Shown here: positions 1-12,024 of the stretch, in pieces | Layout of the letters: each line of letters starts with the position of its first letter | Position numbering within the stretch: position 1 is the first letter of the stretch | DNA from: Tridacna crocea | Lineage: Eukaryota; Mollusca; Bivalvia; Cardiida; Cardiidae | Length of the DNA stretch: 64,000 nt | Reading direction: 5' to 3' | Assembly (NCBI GenBank): GCA_943736015.1 | Contig: OX031057.1 | Location: 52,839,001 to 52,903,000 of the forward strand | The notes under the pieces: model-generated | The model's input: the letters and a program-made list of their open reading frames with translations, nothing else | Told to the model about the DNA's origin: nothing | Databases searched by the model: none | Translations under genes and position numbers: made by a program

Positions 1-632
1 AGAGAATGTAATTCCTGTTCTGACTTTTGCAAGGAATTATTTAGAACTTTGATTTTCTTACATAGTTCTGTTACACTCTTTTCAAAGCTTTTGTTTCTGT
101 TTTGCAGTTTAAATATAATCTCATTCTTCCTCTCTGTCTCCTTAGTCTGTAAATGAGAGCTTAGAGCGCTACATTTCGACCTTTTCCTTATCAGGACTCC
201 TTGAAGATTGGCTACTTCACGCTTCAAATTTCTGTTATCTCTTTTCAAGGTGCTGTTTTCAGCCCCCAGTCTTTCATGTTTTACTTCATTTTCTTGTATT
301 TTTGTGTTAGAGAATCTATTAGAGTTTGCAGTTGGGCATCATAAACAACTTTTTCAAATTCAGTTCTTTGCCTATCTCTTTCAGTTTGGGATTTTACAGA
401 AAAAACTTCCTACAGAAACAACCTCTTCTTTTCACTAAGCTATCCTCTTTTTCTTCAATATTTGATGAAAACTTCCTAAGATATGCATGATCACATTTAA
501 ACACACTAGCTACGTCTTGTGATCTGCAGCTTTCACTTTGTAACACTGTATCATATAAAGAAAGGACATTTCCATTCATCGAATCTCCTGTTAAATCAAC
601 CCCTATGTTACATTCACTGTTCAGTTCAGTGA
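1..632 (-). pseudogene. Coiled-coil protein gene fragment with two frameshifts; continues past the left edge
   Basis: On the minus strand about 208 codons are open, but in three successive frames. The first runs from 632 to about 405 and includes MNGNVLSLYDTVLQ and FSSNIEEKEDSLVK. The second, about 405-300, includes TERDRQRTEFEKVVYDAQLQ. The third runs from about 300 to 1 and includes ERLGAENSTLKRDNRNLKRE. The second and third parts are rich in E, K, Q and R with heptad-spaced Leu, typical of a coiled coil. Both joins fall in homopolymers (plus-strand A-run 400-405, T-run 299-303), and each is explained by one missing base. The upper end abuts a possible acceptor (minus-strand CTTACAG at 633-639). 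I cannot name the protein. It is either a decaying copy or an intact exon with two sequencing errors; the coding character is clear but the status is not. Confidence 0.5.
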
Positions 633-2160
633 CTGTAAGTTATCCATTATTTTGGATAAATTTTTGTACTAAGAATGTCCCCAGTTACTAATGTCTGAGT
701 TGCAATGGCTTTTACACTTTTCTTTAGACTATATGCATAACTTTTGGTTTTAAATAACCCTTTTTACTTTCTTACTTACCTACAGCAAGTCGTCCTATTC
801 AGAATAATATTTTATACCATATAAAATATGTAAAGAAAATACTTATGCAATTTCCCACTAAAGAATCTGAAAATCTTATATGTTTGTTAAAAGCCATTTC
901 CAAAATAAACCTTGTGACCTTGACAATTGATCTTGACCTTAGCAGAATGACCGGAAATGAGTGTTCAACTGTCAACTATCTAAGGATGCTAACTGCAAGG
1001 CAAATACGTGTAAGTGACCAACAAGAGACATTATTGCCAATGTAAAGTTGTAATGTTAAGTGGTGGCCATGTGCAACTAGTCATGACGTACTAATACAGC
1101 CCTTTGAAATTTACTCCAAATCACAATCAAATATTTATTCAAATAACAAAATTCAAGTTAAAGAAGATTGATTCGGTGTATGTGCATGCATTTGCAAGGC
1201 ATAAATAACAGTTAAAAAGGGGAGCATTAGAAAATGCTCTACAGCCATTATCAATACTGACACTAAAAGAAAACAAGAGCATAACATACCGGTGCAGCTG
1301 CTTGAAAAAACTTGGACCGTTGTCTGCCCTTGCTAACAACATGTCCGAGATTGCAGTAAACATCTTAAGTAATAAAAGATTTTATAAAAAATTACAAGTT
1401 TTAGTAATTCTCAATCAAAAAGAGGCCATAACTGTGCCAGAAATATTTTGATGGTTGCCTGCTCCTTTGTATGGGCTTCAACTTGTCTGAGTATGAAGGA
1501 AACATCTTCAGATATAACAAGAGTTATATAAAATGTAAAATAAAAGGTTTTGCAAGACTATGACAACATACACGCCTTGATGTACTCTTCGAAATCAGCT
1601 GGGCTATTATGGTCAAGTCGATTGTATTGTCCTAGACATTATCTCCATTTTATGCACCAAATATCTTTAAAAAATTGCATTCATTCATTAGTTAAGGTTT
1701 TTCAACTGTCTTTTTTCAACTCTCAGAGTCAAGTGCACATGTTAATAAATGTGCTGGCTACAGTTCTACAAGTCTTTCTTCCGGAAAAAATAAGAGAAAA
1801 ATACCAAAAATGCACGTAATTCAACCGCCCGCAATAATTTTGCATCATTTTTTTGGCGCAAGAACGATAACACATCTAGTGTTACATCCCGTATTGGTCC
1901 ATTCTACTATGACGTCACAGCAAACAGTTTTGGACATACCGGAAGTCAGTCTACTTTGATTACAGATTTTAAGACTGGTGATCCAAATTTTAAACCTCAA
2001 TTTGCCGCGATATACGTATAGCAGAGTACAGTGAATTTTTTCACATACTCTAGTATAGTTATGCTGGATTTTGTGAAAAGAATCTTTTTGCACTGTAGTT
2101 CACCTTCATGACAACAGTTTGAAGTTCATAGTATAAAACTCTTATGCACATTTATTTCAG
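633..2160. other. Non-coding stretch, no gene recognised
   Basis: AT-rich DNA with stop codons in all frames and no repeat family I recognise. At about 914-940 it holds TGACCTTGACA and TCTTGACCTT, resembling the motif cluster at 15321-15361. It is probably the intron before the exon at 2161. Confidence 0.4.
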
Positions 2161-5100
2161 ATTTGTCTGGCCTACACCAGAAAAACTGGAGCTGGTAACA
2201 AATACGGGTTTCGATGTGAGAAATTACAGGTAATTTTTTTACGCTGAATAGGATTTGGAAGAGAAATAGTGGATTTAGAATACTATCAATGCTTGAGCTC
2301 TGATTAAAGAACCACTGTTCTACAACACTATCTTCTCCATTTTGTTTATTCTGCTAAAAGTCCACTAGCGACCAAAAGTAAACAATTTTAGAGTCAAATC
2401 GCATGCAAATTTAATGCATACCATGTAACCCCTATCCTAGTAAAAATCTTAAATAAAACGTTCGAATCCGATAGCAAACCGCCAAATTTTGCTATTTCAA
2501 ATGTATTTTAGGGGAAAAATATCTCCCTATCGGACAGTTTAGATCTAAAACTAGACTTCAAGTTCTGTGCAGGCTGATCTAGATCATTGTCCGCAAAAGA
2601 TCTTTGAGTCGGGCTTAGCAGGAATAAGGTTAAGAATTAAAAATCTTATTCTGGATTGGACTGCAAGTGAGTTATAGTGCAGTTTTTGAGGCTGTAGACG
2701 CGTTACACTTCTAGTGCAGGATGGAATAAAATTTCTTGACAGTCGATAACTATGGATTTACACAGATATAATACTTATGCACATTTTTAACCAACCAGAA
2801 ATTCCTTTGATGTCTGTCTTGAAATTACTTTGATACTTTTGTTAGATCCAGAAAAGGGAGGTAATTAATATCTTTCTTTGTAGTGAGGATATAGTGGTTT
2901 TAGATTTATAAATGATAATTCTTAGCACGTAAAAAAGAAATAGTGGCTCGGTTAAAGTAGTACAGTAAAACTCATTCTTAATCGGTCGTTAGACCGAATA
3001 GAGACGGCCTTTTCCATAATCCAAACTGACCCAATTGCCGAAAAGGCCCTTTACAGGAATGGACGCATACAAACGATACATAATTTGTAAAAAGACTGTT
3101 TGATTAGCTACTATTCAAGGAACATCAGATTTACTTTGTTTTTAGCTCACCTTAGCACAAAGTGCTAATGGTGAGCTATTGTGATCGGCCTATGTCCGTC
3201 GTCCGTCGTCCGTCAACAACTTCTTTAAACATCTCCTCCTCCTAAACAACAGGGCCAATCTTCTTTAAACTTGGCAGGAATGCTCCTTGGATGAAGCTCT
3301 ACCAAACTTGTTCAAAGAATTTAATTCCACCCATAACTCTAGTTGCCATGGCAACAAAAAGAAAAAACAACCGAAATCTTTGAAAATCTTCTTCTCAGAA
3401 ACTCGAAGGCGTAGAGCTTTGATATTTGGTACGTAGCATCTCCTAATGGACCTCTACCAAGTTTGTTCAAATTATGCCCTTAGGGTCAAAAATGGCCTCG
3501 CCCCGGGGAATAAGTTTGAGCATAAGAACAAAGAAGGAAAACTTTAAACATCTTCTCTGATGAAACATGAAGGCGTAGAGCTTTGAAATGTGGTATGTAG
3601 CATTTCCTAGTAGACCTCTAACAAGTTTGTTCAAATTATGCCCCTGGGGTCAAAAGTGGTCCCACCCAAGGGGTCACAAGTTTGAGCATAGGAACAAAGA
3701 AGGAAAACTTTAAAAATCTTCTCCTCTGAAACTTGAAGGCGTAGAGCTTTGATATTTAGTATGTGGCATCTCCTAGTGGACTTCTACCAAGTTTGTTCAA
3801 ATTATGCCACTAGGGTGAAAACTGGCCCCACCCCGGGGTCACAAGTTTGAGCATAAGAACAAAGAAGGAAAACTTTAAAAATCTTTTCCTCTGAAATTTG
3901 AAGGCGTAGATCTTTGATATTTGGTATTTGGCATCTCCTAGTGGACCTCTACCAGGTTTGTTCAAATTATGCCTCTGGGGTCAAAACTGGCCCCATCCCG
4001 GGGGTCACAAATTTTAGCATATGAACAAAGAAGGAAAACTTTAAAATTCTTTTCCTCAAAAACTAGAAATCGTAGGGCTTTGATATCTGGTCTGTTGCAT
4101 CTCCTAGCATACGGTCCCTACCAAGTTTATTTAAATGATGTCCCTGGGGTCAAAACTGGCCCCGCCCCGGGGTCACTAGTTTGAGCATAGGAACAAAGAA
4201 GGAAAACTTTAAAATTCTTCTTCTCTGAAACTAAATGGCGTAGAGCTTTTATATTTGGTATGTGGCATCTTCTAGTGGCATCTACCAAGTTTGTCTAAAT
4301 CATGCCCGTTTGGGTCAAAACTGACCCCGCCCCGGGATTCACAAGTTTGAACATAGGAATAAAGAAAGAAAATTTTAGAATTCTTCTTCTCTAAAACTAG
4401 AATGCATAGAGCTATGATATTTGGCATGTAGTAATTACTAGTGGACCTCTAACAAGTTTGTTCATATTATGCCCTTGGGGTCAAAACTGGCTCTGCCCTG
4501 GGGGGTCACAGGTTCGAACATAGCAACAAAGAAGGAAAACTTTTTGATATTTGATATGCATAATCTTCTAGTGGATCTCTACCAAGTTTGGTCATATGAT
4601 GTCCCTGGCGTTAAAACTGACCTTGCCCTGGAGGTCACAGGTTGGAACATGGGAACAAAGAAGGAAAATTTTAAATTTCTTTTTCTCTTAAACGGGAAGG
4701 TGTAGAGCTTTGATATTTGGTATGTAGCATCTTTGAGTGGAGCTCTACCAAGTTTGTTCCAAGGATGCTGCTTTGGTTAAAACTGACCCAGCCCCGGGGA
4801 TCACAAGTTCGAACATAGGACAAAGAAGGAAAATTTAAAATTCTTTTTTAAAACTGGATGGTGTAGAGCTTTGATATTTGATTGCCCTAAGTCCGTCGTC
4901 TGTCGCCCGTCAACAATTTCTTTAAACATCTTCTCCCTACCCACAAGGCCAATCTTGATGAAACTTGGCAGGGTTGTTCCTCGGGTGAAGCTTTACCAAG
5001 GTTGTTCAAAGAATTGAATTTCACTCGTAAGCTATAGTCTAAGGTGAGCGTTCCATGGCCAATGGCCCTCTTGTTCTTTTCTTTGAATGGCGAATATGGC

Positions 5101-8100
5101 ATATTATTATCAATGCGTACAATAATGAATTATGACACTCATCTTCTTACACCAGCACGTTATTGCATAGATTCTAGATTCTGGTCAACAAATTGAAATG
5201 TCCGACGTAAAGGGGAAAAAAAATCACGTGATATATTTAGGTGGAGGTTTCTGGCGAAATAGAAGTCACATGATACAAGTTAGAACAGAGCGGAGAACGA
5301 ATCAAATTCTTCTGTATCACGTGATCGATTACCGACGCATTGAAGTTCACCACAGTAGTCATTTTGAAGAAGGTTGCTAAAAGAAAGAGAGTCTCAGAGA
5401 GAACGAGATAAGTCTAAATAGGAAGCAACAACAACTGAAATGTAACTTTTCTTGTAATTCGTGTATGCAAGTACTTTATCTGGATTGATTCCTTTGAATT
5501 TTTAAGAGACAGAACTTGTACACTTTGGGCTAGCTTCGCATTCCTGTGGATCGTTTTCGTTTATGCTGTATCCCTCCCCCCTACTATTCTTAAAGTTAAG
5601 TAGACGGCAAGGTTTGATGTTTGTGATCAAAGAAGCATCTTCGTAGCAGGGATATAAGTTGTGCATCGATCGGCAATGTGTTCAAACCCACAAAAGTATA
5701 AGTTTGTAGATTTGTTGAAAAGAGAATCAGTCTGTCTGGAAATGGGGAAATGGGGGACTGCCATTTAGAGCTAGTCATCTAAGCAAACTTATCCATTATT
5801 TAACTTTATTTGTATAGAGTTGATTTTTGAGAAGTTTCCATACAATTTCTCTATTCGATATCTATCTGTGCTATTTTAATGTTTTGTTAGAGTTAGTACT
5901 CCTTGCTTACCTTTTAACTAGTAAGAACTCGTAACCGGTCATTTGATAAATTAGATTTAGCACGGGTTCTTAGTATATCTTCGACGGGATAAAGATATTT
6001 CTTTTCAGAATCAAATGCTAAGCTATTTAAAATCTATAAACCTTTATGTGCATTCAATAGATTTAACAAAATACAACCCTGAAAAATAGAAGTTTCATAG
6101 ATCACTTTGCCAAGAAAGCCATTTTTAGTTTAAAACTCTCAAAATGACATTTCATGTTTTTCACGGTTTTCATTGGTCAAATTAAGAGGAAGTACAGGGA
6201 AGTTAAAAGTTTTGGGAATTTTTTCAGTCATACAATGTGATGCTTATTTAAGGTTAGAAATAAGGACAGAAAGCTTCAAAGATCCTTTTAAGCTTACTGT
6301 TTGACTATCTCAGACATTTATTGGCATTGCATATGTCAGCAGTAGATCTATTTGCAAAAATGACTGGAAAATTTTTAACGAACTCTAATTCGCCTCCAAG
6401 AAGTAGTACTCACGGAAAGTATTACATATGTCCACTAGTAATTGGTGAAATGCTTTTCCCGAGTAAAATTTTAAACTAACGTAAGTAATTTTCATTAAAG
6501 ACTCTGGTTGCCGTGACAACAATTATACCCTTGAAAATATTCACAATGCTTTATCATTCAGTGGCTCCGCCCGGGTGGCTCAGTGGTGATCGTGTCGGAC
6601 GGACTCATGACCCGGTGGTTGTGAGTTCTATCCTTGGTTGAGGTGAACTTTATTTCTGGCGTATTTTCGCCTCTCACCTCTGTAGAAGCATGTGAGAAAA
6701 GTAGTCGGTGGCTTTGTAAAGAAAAGTTGTGTTAGTACTGGTGTGAGAAAGTCAGGAAACACATGTGCGTCTTCGATCGTCATGATATGACCTTAGGTGT
6801 TAAAGTGGCGTTTAACTCCAATACAACCAACCAACCAATAATCATTCATAGACAACCGATTACAGTGCTTACAGCACTTTGATTAATTATGGTAAATTTT
6901 GTAGGATAATATTATAGTGGTCGGGTCCACTACCTTAAAAGTTCAGGTCACTTGCAGAAAAAATATGACCCATCACGCAAGAAGGGACAATATGGGAATT
7001 CTATACACCAATTAGATGAAAACAGATCAACGATAGTGCAGATCAGTTTAAGTTACTAAATTAAAAATGATTGTATAACATAGGTACAATGACCACTTTT
7101 CATAAAGAAAATGTCATTGTAACGAAAATTGTTAAGCCTGGTCAGCCTGCGCAATTCGTGCAGACTGGCCAGGGTTGACAGCTTTGGCAGTTCCTTTTTG
7201 AGTAACGGGTAACAAATGAATCTTCTAACGACACTTAACTCTTGAAGTATTTTAAATATATTCGTTACATCTTTATACCACGGGCCACCAGAATACATTT
7301 AGTAATGCAGGGATTTTCTTTTTTTCATTTTATTTTTCATCCGTTGCACAAGAAACTGAATTTCTTCAGGAGCTGCAAAAGATATGACCTTTTAAAAAGA
7401 AATTCTTTTTTCTAGTATGCTACATTTTTTCTTGAACGTCCTAAGTATTTCGACGGTTTGCTATCCAATCCCTTGAAATCCTAAATGTTGTGACTGTGTG
7501 CTATCCCTTTCATTGAACGTCCTAAATGTTGCGACTTTGTGCTATTTTCCTTGAACGTCCTTAGTGTTTCGACTGTCTGCTATCCATTTCTTTGAACGTT
7601 TTAAATGTTGCGACTGTGTGTGATCCCTTTCCTTGAACGTCCTAAGTGTTTCGACTGTGTGCCATTCTTTTTCCTTGAAGCCTTAAGTATTGTGACCTCT
7701 CTTTGAACGCCCCAAGTGTCGCGACTGTGTGCTATCCCTTTCTTTGAACGTCCTAAGTGTTGTTAGTGTGTGCAAACCCCTTCCTTGAACGTCCCTAGTG
7801 TTGTGACTGTGTGCTATTCCCTTCTTTGAACGTCCTCAGTGTTGCAACTGTGTGCTATCCATTTCCTTGAAGGTGCTAAGTGTTGCTACTGTGTACGATT
7901 CTTTTCCTTTAAGCCCTAGGTGTTCCAACTGTGTGCTAAACCTTTCCGTGAATATTCTTAGTGTTGCGACTTTGTGCTATCCGTTTTCTTGAACGTCCTC
8001 GCGACTTTTTGCTATCACTTATTTTGAACGTCTTATGTGTTGCGACTGTGTGCTATCCTTTCTCTTGAACGTTCTGAATGTTTTGACCGTGTTCTTCCCC

Positions 8101-9821
8101 TTCCCTTGAACATCTTAAGTGTTGCGGCTGTGTGCTATTCCTTTCTCTTGAACGTTCTAAATGTTTTGACCGTGTTCTTCCCCTTCCCTTGAACATCTTA
8201 AGTGTTGCAGCTGTGTGCTATTCCTTCCCTCGAAAGTCCAAAGTGGGGCGATTTAACAGTTACCAGGGCCCGTATTCACCAACCATTCTTGAGAATATTC
8301 TTGGTCTTATTCTCCAAGGTTTTCTATATTTGTAAGAAACACAACTTTTGATTGGCTAAACCGAATGGTTTAGCCAATCAGAAGTTGTGTTACTTACAAA
8401 TGCAGAAAATTCTGGAGAATAAGACAAAGAACGTTCTTAAGAATGGTTGGTGAATACGGGCCCAGGTCCCAATAAACAAAATCGACATTTTAATTACAAT
8501 TACCGTTCTCACTTTTATTTTCCATATAATGCTCTAAGAGGTCCATAATGGTTCTAAACAAAAGAAAAAAACATTTTTAGTTAAAAGCGGTCAAAGGCAG
8601 TTTTAAATTCAGAATTATTTACTCCTAAGGCATTGAATTCTTAAAAGAGATGTTTTTTTTTCCCAACCAGGACAAACTTATGAATTACTGCACTTTTATA
8701 GTGATTTTAGCACGCATAGCGTCACACCTTTGCGAACAGTGTAGATTAAAGATCAGACTGCACGTTCTGTGCAGTCTGATCGTTGATATACACCGTTTGC
8801 AAAACCAATTTAACCTGTATTTAACGCTCCAAGGATCAACGTTTCTCTTTTTCGCCGTCAGGTATGTGATTTGTTGATGCAACGAGTGCTGTTAGACTAT
8901 GCCTCTTGCTACGACGATCCGGATCCGAATCTCTGTGGCATCTTTGATCGAAAGCGATCTGCTGACACGTGTTTTGTATGCTGTGGTGACGGAGGTTGTA
9001 ACTCTAGGTCCTGTGAAGAAATTAAGGGTACGTTTTATTGAATGTTAACAAAATGTCTTTCTTCGGTATTTTTTTTGTAATATTTCTGCTTCCCATTTTC
9101 TGTCTCCGTCTATTTGCTGCTCTCTTTGTCTCTGGCCAAACCGGCCTGCCTGTCTGTCCGCCCGTCTGTCCCTGGAATGGGGTGTGGTGTGGTCCTGGGG
9201 ACGAGGTTTTTTAACAGTACCAAACCCCATCCGAGTGACAGACTTTTAATATAACATACAAACAGTTGATTTTCCTTCATTTACTTTATTCTTTATTCAC
9301 ACTTTTTCATTCTACTAATTACCAAGAATGTACAATATGAGCAATTTAGAGAAAAAAAAGTTGCGGCAAACATTCTGAAAATGATAGAAAACATTGTGGA
9401 AGTTGAGATAATGCTGGTTACGAGGGATACCAGATTGGATTTCATATGAACCATGCTCAATGAAAAGAGTGATTTAAGCATCTGCAAAAAAGGTATCGAC
9501 TCGTGTCAGTCTGCGCGGACTACGCAGGCTGACATGAATTGAAACTTTTTTGCTATTAGTGAACTTTCTACATGCGCATAGACCACTCTTCCTCCAGATT
9601 CAGTCCCTCATTTGATTAGATGGATTTTATTGATCCGAAATTGGGAGATGACTTGCTTGGTTTAGTGGATCACGTAGATGCATTAAGACCCCTTTTGGTA
9701 GAGCAAGGCTCATATGTATATGTTAATTAAGAAGCTATTTTTGTTTCATTTTATTGTAGAGGATATTTGGAACTTAAAAATCCGCAATGCTTTGAACGAA
9801 ACATCATGGCGACCATACTGA
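2161..9821 (+). CDS. Secreted Cys-rich, three-finger (Ly6/uPAR-like) protein, last three exons; 5' end outside or unseen
   Basis: Three exons join in one frame: 2161-2229 (acceptor TTTATTTCAG, donor GTAATT, phase 0), 8862-9027 (acceptor CGCCGTCAG, donor GTACGT, phase 1) and 9760-9821 (acceptor TTTATTGTAG, ending in TGA). They give 98 residues with ten cysteines at positions 2, 19, 25, 39, 48, 60, 63, 64, 69 and 74 of the visible part. The run CFVCCGDGGCN (60-70) matches the CC-x4-CN ending of Ly6/uPAR three-finger domains. The tail has a sequon (NET, 91-93) and ends SWRPY with no hydrophobic GPI-anchor signal, so a secreted product is inferred. The signal-peptide exon was not found and must end in phase 0. 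The two introns are about 6.6 and 0.7 kb. The exon chain is well supported; the family assignment is moderate, and another small disulfide-rich fold is possible. Confidence 0.7.
2655..3005 (+). repeat. Dispersed repeat family I
   Basis: Shares blocks such as GGAATAAAATTTCTT and GATATAATACTT with 38160-38440 (+) and 39940-40575 (-). It lies in the large intron of the Cys-rich gene. Confidence 0.5.
3144..5075 (+). repeat. AGCTCACC-bounded element containing a 165-bp tandem array
   Basis: It begins with a small palindrome (AGCTCACC...GGTGAGCT, 3144-3177), followed by TCCGTCGTCCGTC. From about 3395 to 4880 a unit of 164-168 bp repeats about nine times: GGCGTAGAGCTTTGAT recurs at 3409, 3573, 3739, 3904 and 4238. 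Units alternate GGGGTCAAAA and CCCGGGGTCAC segments. The far end repeats the CCGTCGTC motif (4892) and closes with AAGGTGAGCG (5041). Short reading frames across the array are repeat artefacts. Confidence 0.75.
5076..6560. other. Intronic stretch, no gene recognised
   Basis: Lies inside the large intron of the Cys-rich gene. A 60-codon open frame at 5198-5380 has no splice signals, domain or composition to support it. No repeat family recognised. Confidence 0.35.
6568..6838 (+). mobile_element. tRNA-derived SINE, family 1
   Basis: The head resembles a tRNA gene with pol III boxes: A-box-like GGTGGCTCAGTGGTGATCG and B-box-like GGTTGTGAGTTCTATCC. The body carries GCATGTGAGAAAAGTAGT and the tail is (CAAC)n. 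A second, better preserved copy is at 56466-56733. Possible flanking duplication: ATCATTCA left and right. Confidence 0.75.
6964..7310 (-). repeat. HP-F element, long form
   Basis: Starts TGACCCATCACGCAAGAAG and contains the hairpin GGTCAGCCTGCGCA...TGCAGACTGGCC at 7140-7180. Related full copies at 28066-28330 and 47115-47370 show terminal repeats with GTGACCCATCA. Confidence 0.5.
7425..8245 (+). repeat. Minisatellite, unit about 40 bp
   Basis: About twenty diverged copies of a unit carrying CTTGAACGTCCTAAGTG and TTGCGACTGTGTGCTATCC. It lies within the 6.6-kb intron of the Cys-rich gene. The copies near 8130 and 8180 are nearly identical, suggesting recent local duplication. Confidence 0.8.
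8266..8463. mobile_element. FB-A fold-back element, complete
   Basis: The whole 198 bp is an imperfect inverted repeat: GGGCCCGTATTCACCAACC at one end and its complement at the other, centred on GATTGGCTAAACC...GGTTTAGCCAATC. Other copies are at 12676, 43902, and truncated at 16300, 29735 and 57199. It has no coding capacity, so it is non-autonomous. Confidence 0.8.
8735..8802. repeat. TTAA-2 hairpin core
   Basis: Palindrome centred on AGACTGCACGTTCTGTGCAG with flanks CAGTGTAGAT and ATACACCG. It lies just upstream of the exon at 8862, so it would sit near the 3' splice site in the pre-mRNA. Confidence 0.6.
9495..9543. repeat. HP-F hairpin core
   Basis: Palindrome GTCAGTCTGCGCGGAC...GCAGGCTGAC within the last intron of the Cys-rich gene. 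Confidence 0.6.
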
Positions 9822-9871
9822 TGTTACATAGCTGTACCTCATTCGTTAAGTTTGTACTTGAATTTATTTAA

Positions 9872-9877
9872 AATAAA
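9872..9877 (+). promoter_or_regulatory. Poly(A) signal AATAAA of the Cys-rich gene
   Basis: Canonical AATAAA 51 bases after the TGA at 9819-9821, in AT-rich DNA with a TG/T-rich stretch just after (about 9895-9915). It supports reading 9760-9821 as the terminal coding exon. Confidence 0.6.
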
Positions 9878-9899
9878 TTCCTGTATCCAAATGTATGCA

Positions 9900-11500
9900 A
9901 TGTTTATTTGAATCTTAGCCACATCATTGCGTGCAGGGGAGTTAATGTGTTGTTGTTTTTCTTGTTCTTGTGGTTGTTGTTGTTTGTGATTAACGACAGC
10001 TTCAACATGATCTCAGCCATGGGTGGCTAGTGTGCATATTTTATGCTTTTATGTACTTTCTTGTACCAGAACTTCGTACAACATGCTCTCTAAGCCGCTG
10101 GCTGCTTTTTACCTAAACTTCAACGATAGAGGAATAAATCTAATTGCATTAGTGGCTATTATCAATCCTTAGAAGGTATTTGCCAGGCCAGGCTGAGAAA
10201 ATCGAGTCAGTGACCCCTGAGTTCAAGCGTTTGACATTTCCAAATGAGCTATCGGGCATACCACTTGCAAGACAGCACTCAAGAGTAGGTCTTGGTGGTA
10301 ACAATTTCTAATCAATCGTTGTCACAGTCCCTGTTGCTGATTGGTTATTTAAGGTTTTAAGACGGAAAGATGCCGAATTAGGCCGAATAGCTTTTACAAA
10401 AAAAGTCGATGTTACACGATATTTACCGATGAGTTAATGAGTCTGCAGCCTCTAAGTCTGGTATGAAAAGACGGAAGCTGACGAGACTGACCGTATAGCA
10501 TACCGATGTGTAAGGGGAAGTAATCCTTAATAATCACTTTTGACAAAGAAATGTCCGAATGTATTGGTATATAAGGAAAACTAATGATCGGACTAAGACC
10601 CAGACTTAAGTTCGCAGGCTTCGGTTCCTTTGAAAATATCGACTTCGCTCTTCACCAGGTAACAAAATTACAGCCTCGTAAGCGCTCAAAGCATTTGCAG
10701 ACGACAAATTGAAAGTGGCACAAACGATGGAATTCTTATTTAAAATAATAGACAAAAATGTGGGGAAAAAAGGAGAAAATGCTGGTTCTTCTTTTTTTCC
10801 ACATTTTTTTTAAAAGTCTTGGTAACATGCACGTATACTTGTTAGAGGAGAGGCAGAGTCATAGAGAGACATTCAAAGAGAAAAAAAAAACTGAAACCAC
10901 AACGCATAGACTAAAACATCCTTTACGGGATAGGCGAAGTAAACACGTTTGATATACTTTCTGTGATTTGCATCGTTCGGGACCCTAGAAATCCTTTTAT
11001 GAAACTGAACGTCAAATGCATGTAAAACGTGAAAAGTTCTCTCCATCTGTTATAATTTGTGTAATCTACCTAAAATAAGATGAAAGAACTGCCTGAAAAC
11101 GAGCACAGATGTATTCTAAACTCTTTATTACACAATTCTGAATTTTTATAATTTTGAAAAGGAAGGCTTTTGAAAATACTGTTGGAATAGGAGAAAATGG
11201 TGAAAATCAGAATTTATCATATTCTCACAACAGTTGTGCCTCTTTTCAAGGACAAATTACTATCATTGAAAAAATAAGAAAAACCGAAATATCGTCTGCA
11301 AATTCCTCGAATTTGGACCAGTCTGAAAAAAATTTTGTGTGGCAAAGGGTCAAATGCAGCAAAGGGGTAATAATGCCTGTCGATAATTGTATGCATGCAC
11401 TCATTATGGCCGATTGTATCAACTCGTTCAGCATCAGAATACTTGAAACCTCGACCTCTTGCAATGGAACATAACACAAAACGCTAAAGAGTTAAATCGT
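9900..11500. other. Intergenic DNA with decayed TTAA-1 pieces, no gene
   Basis: Two worn TTAA-1 fragments are visible: 10700-10825 (GCATTTGCAGACGACAAA, then GGAGAAAATGCTGG) and 11150-11357. At 10340-10500 a segment with GATGTTACACGATATTTAC resembles 16060-16200, another dispersed repeat. The 106-codon frame at 11154-11474 lies mostly on the TTAA-1 fragment and is not a gene. Confidence 0.45.
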
Positions 11501-11533
11501 ATAGGCTTGACTAAACAAGCAGGCGGTATAGAA

Positions 11534-11573
11534 ACAAGATCAGACTGCACGTTCTGTGCAGTCTGATCTTGTA
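11534..11573. repeat. TTAA-2 hairpin core
   Basis: Near-perfect palindrome AAGATCAGACTGCACG...TGCAGTCTGATCTT; flanks of the full element are lost. Confidence 0.55.
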
Positions 11574-11734
11574 TCTATGGTGCCTGCAAAAGCCCATGCT
11601 TTTGTCCATATCGCTGGGAGGGTTAAGAGAAATTGGAATTGTGTGGGCGTTATCATTAAGAACCTATACTGAAGCTAATGGATATATTCCCCAGATGTTG
11701 TGTGTATTTGTTGTGTGTTTGGGAGCGAGAGATA

Positions 11735-11932
11735 GTAAAAAAGAGAAAGACAGACCAGATCGACAGAAAGAGGGAGAGAAAGACAAAGAGACTCACAAAG
11801 AGACGGGGAGAGAGAGAGGGAGAGAGAGAGAGAGAGAGAGAGGAGAAAGAGAGACACAGAGAAGGAGAAAGGGAGAGAGAGAGAGACACACACACACACA
11901 CAGACAGACAGACAGACAGACAGACAGAATTA
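11735..11932. repeat. Compound GA / CA / CAGA microsatellite
   Basis: Runs of GAGA, then (CA)n, then (CAGA)n from about 11735 to 11929. Open frames on both strands here are low-complexity artefacts. Confidence 0.85.
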
Positions 11933-12024
11933 TGGATCCATATTAAGTTCATTTTGTATAACAACCGATGAAAGCATGAGATAGATAGACTTGTCCTTGC
12001 GCATGAAATGATCCAAAGCTAAAA

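Noticed and set aside
6568..6640. Functional tRNA gene
   Set aside because: A and B boxes are present but the arms do not form a cloverleaf, and the same head plus body recurs at 56466, so it is a SINE.
7425..8245. CRISPR-like array
   Set aside because: Units are contiguous diverged repeats without unique spacers, in an animal genome.
11569..11964. Open frames of 97-125 codons on both strands
   Set aside because: They translate GA, CA and CAGA microsatellites; the same low-complexity peptide appears in several frames.
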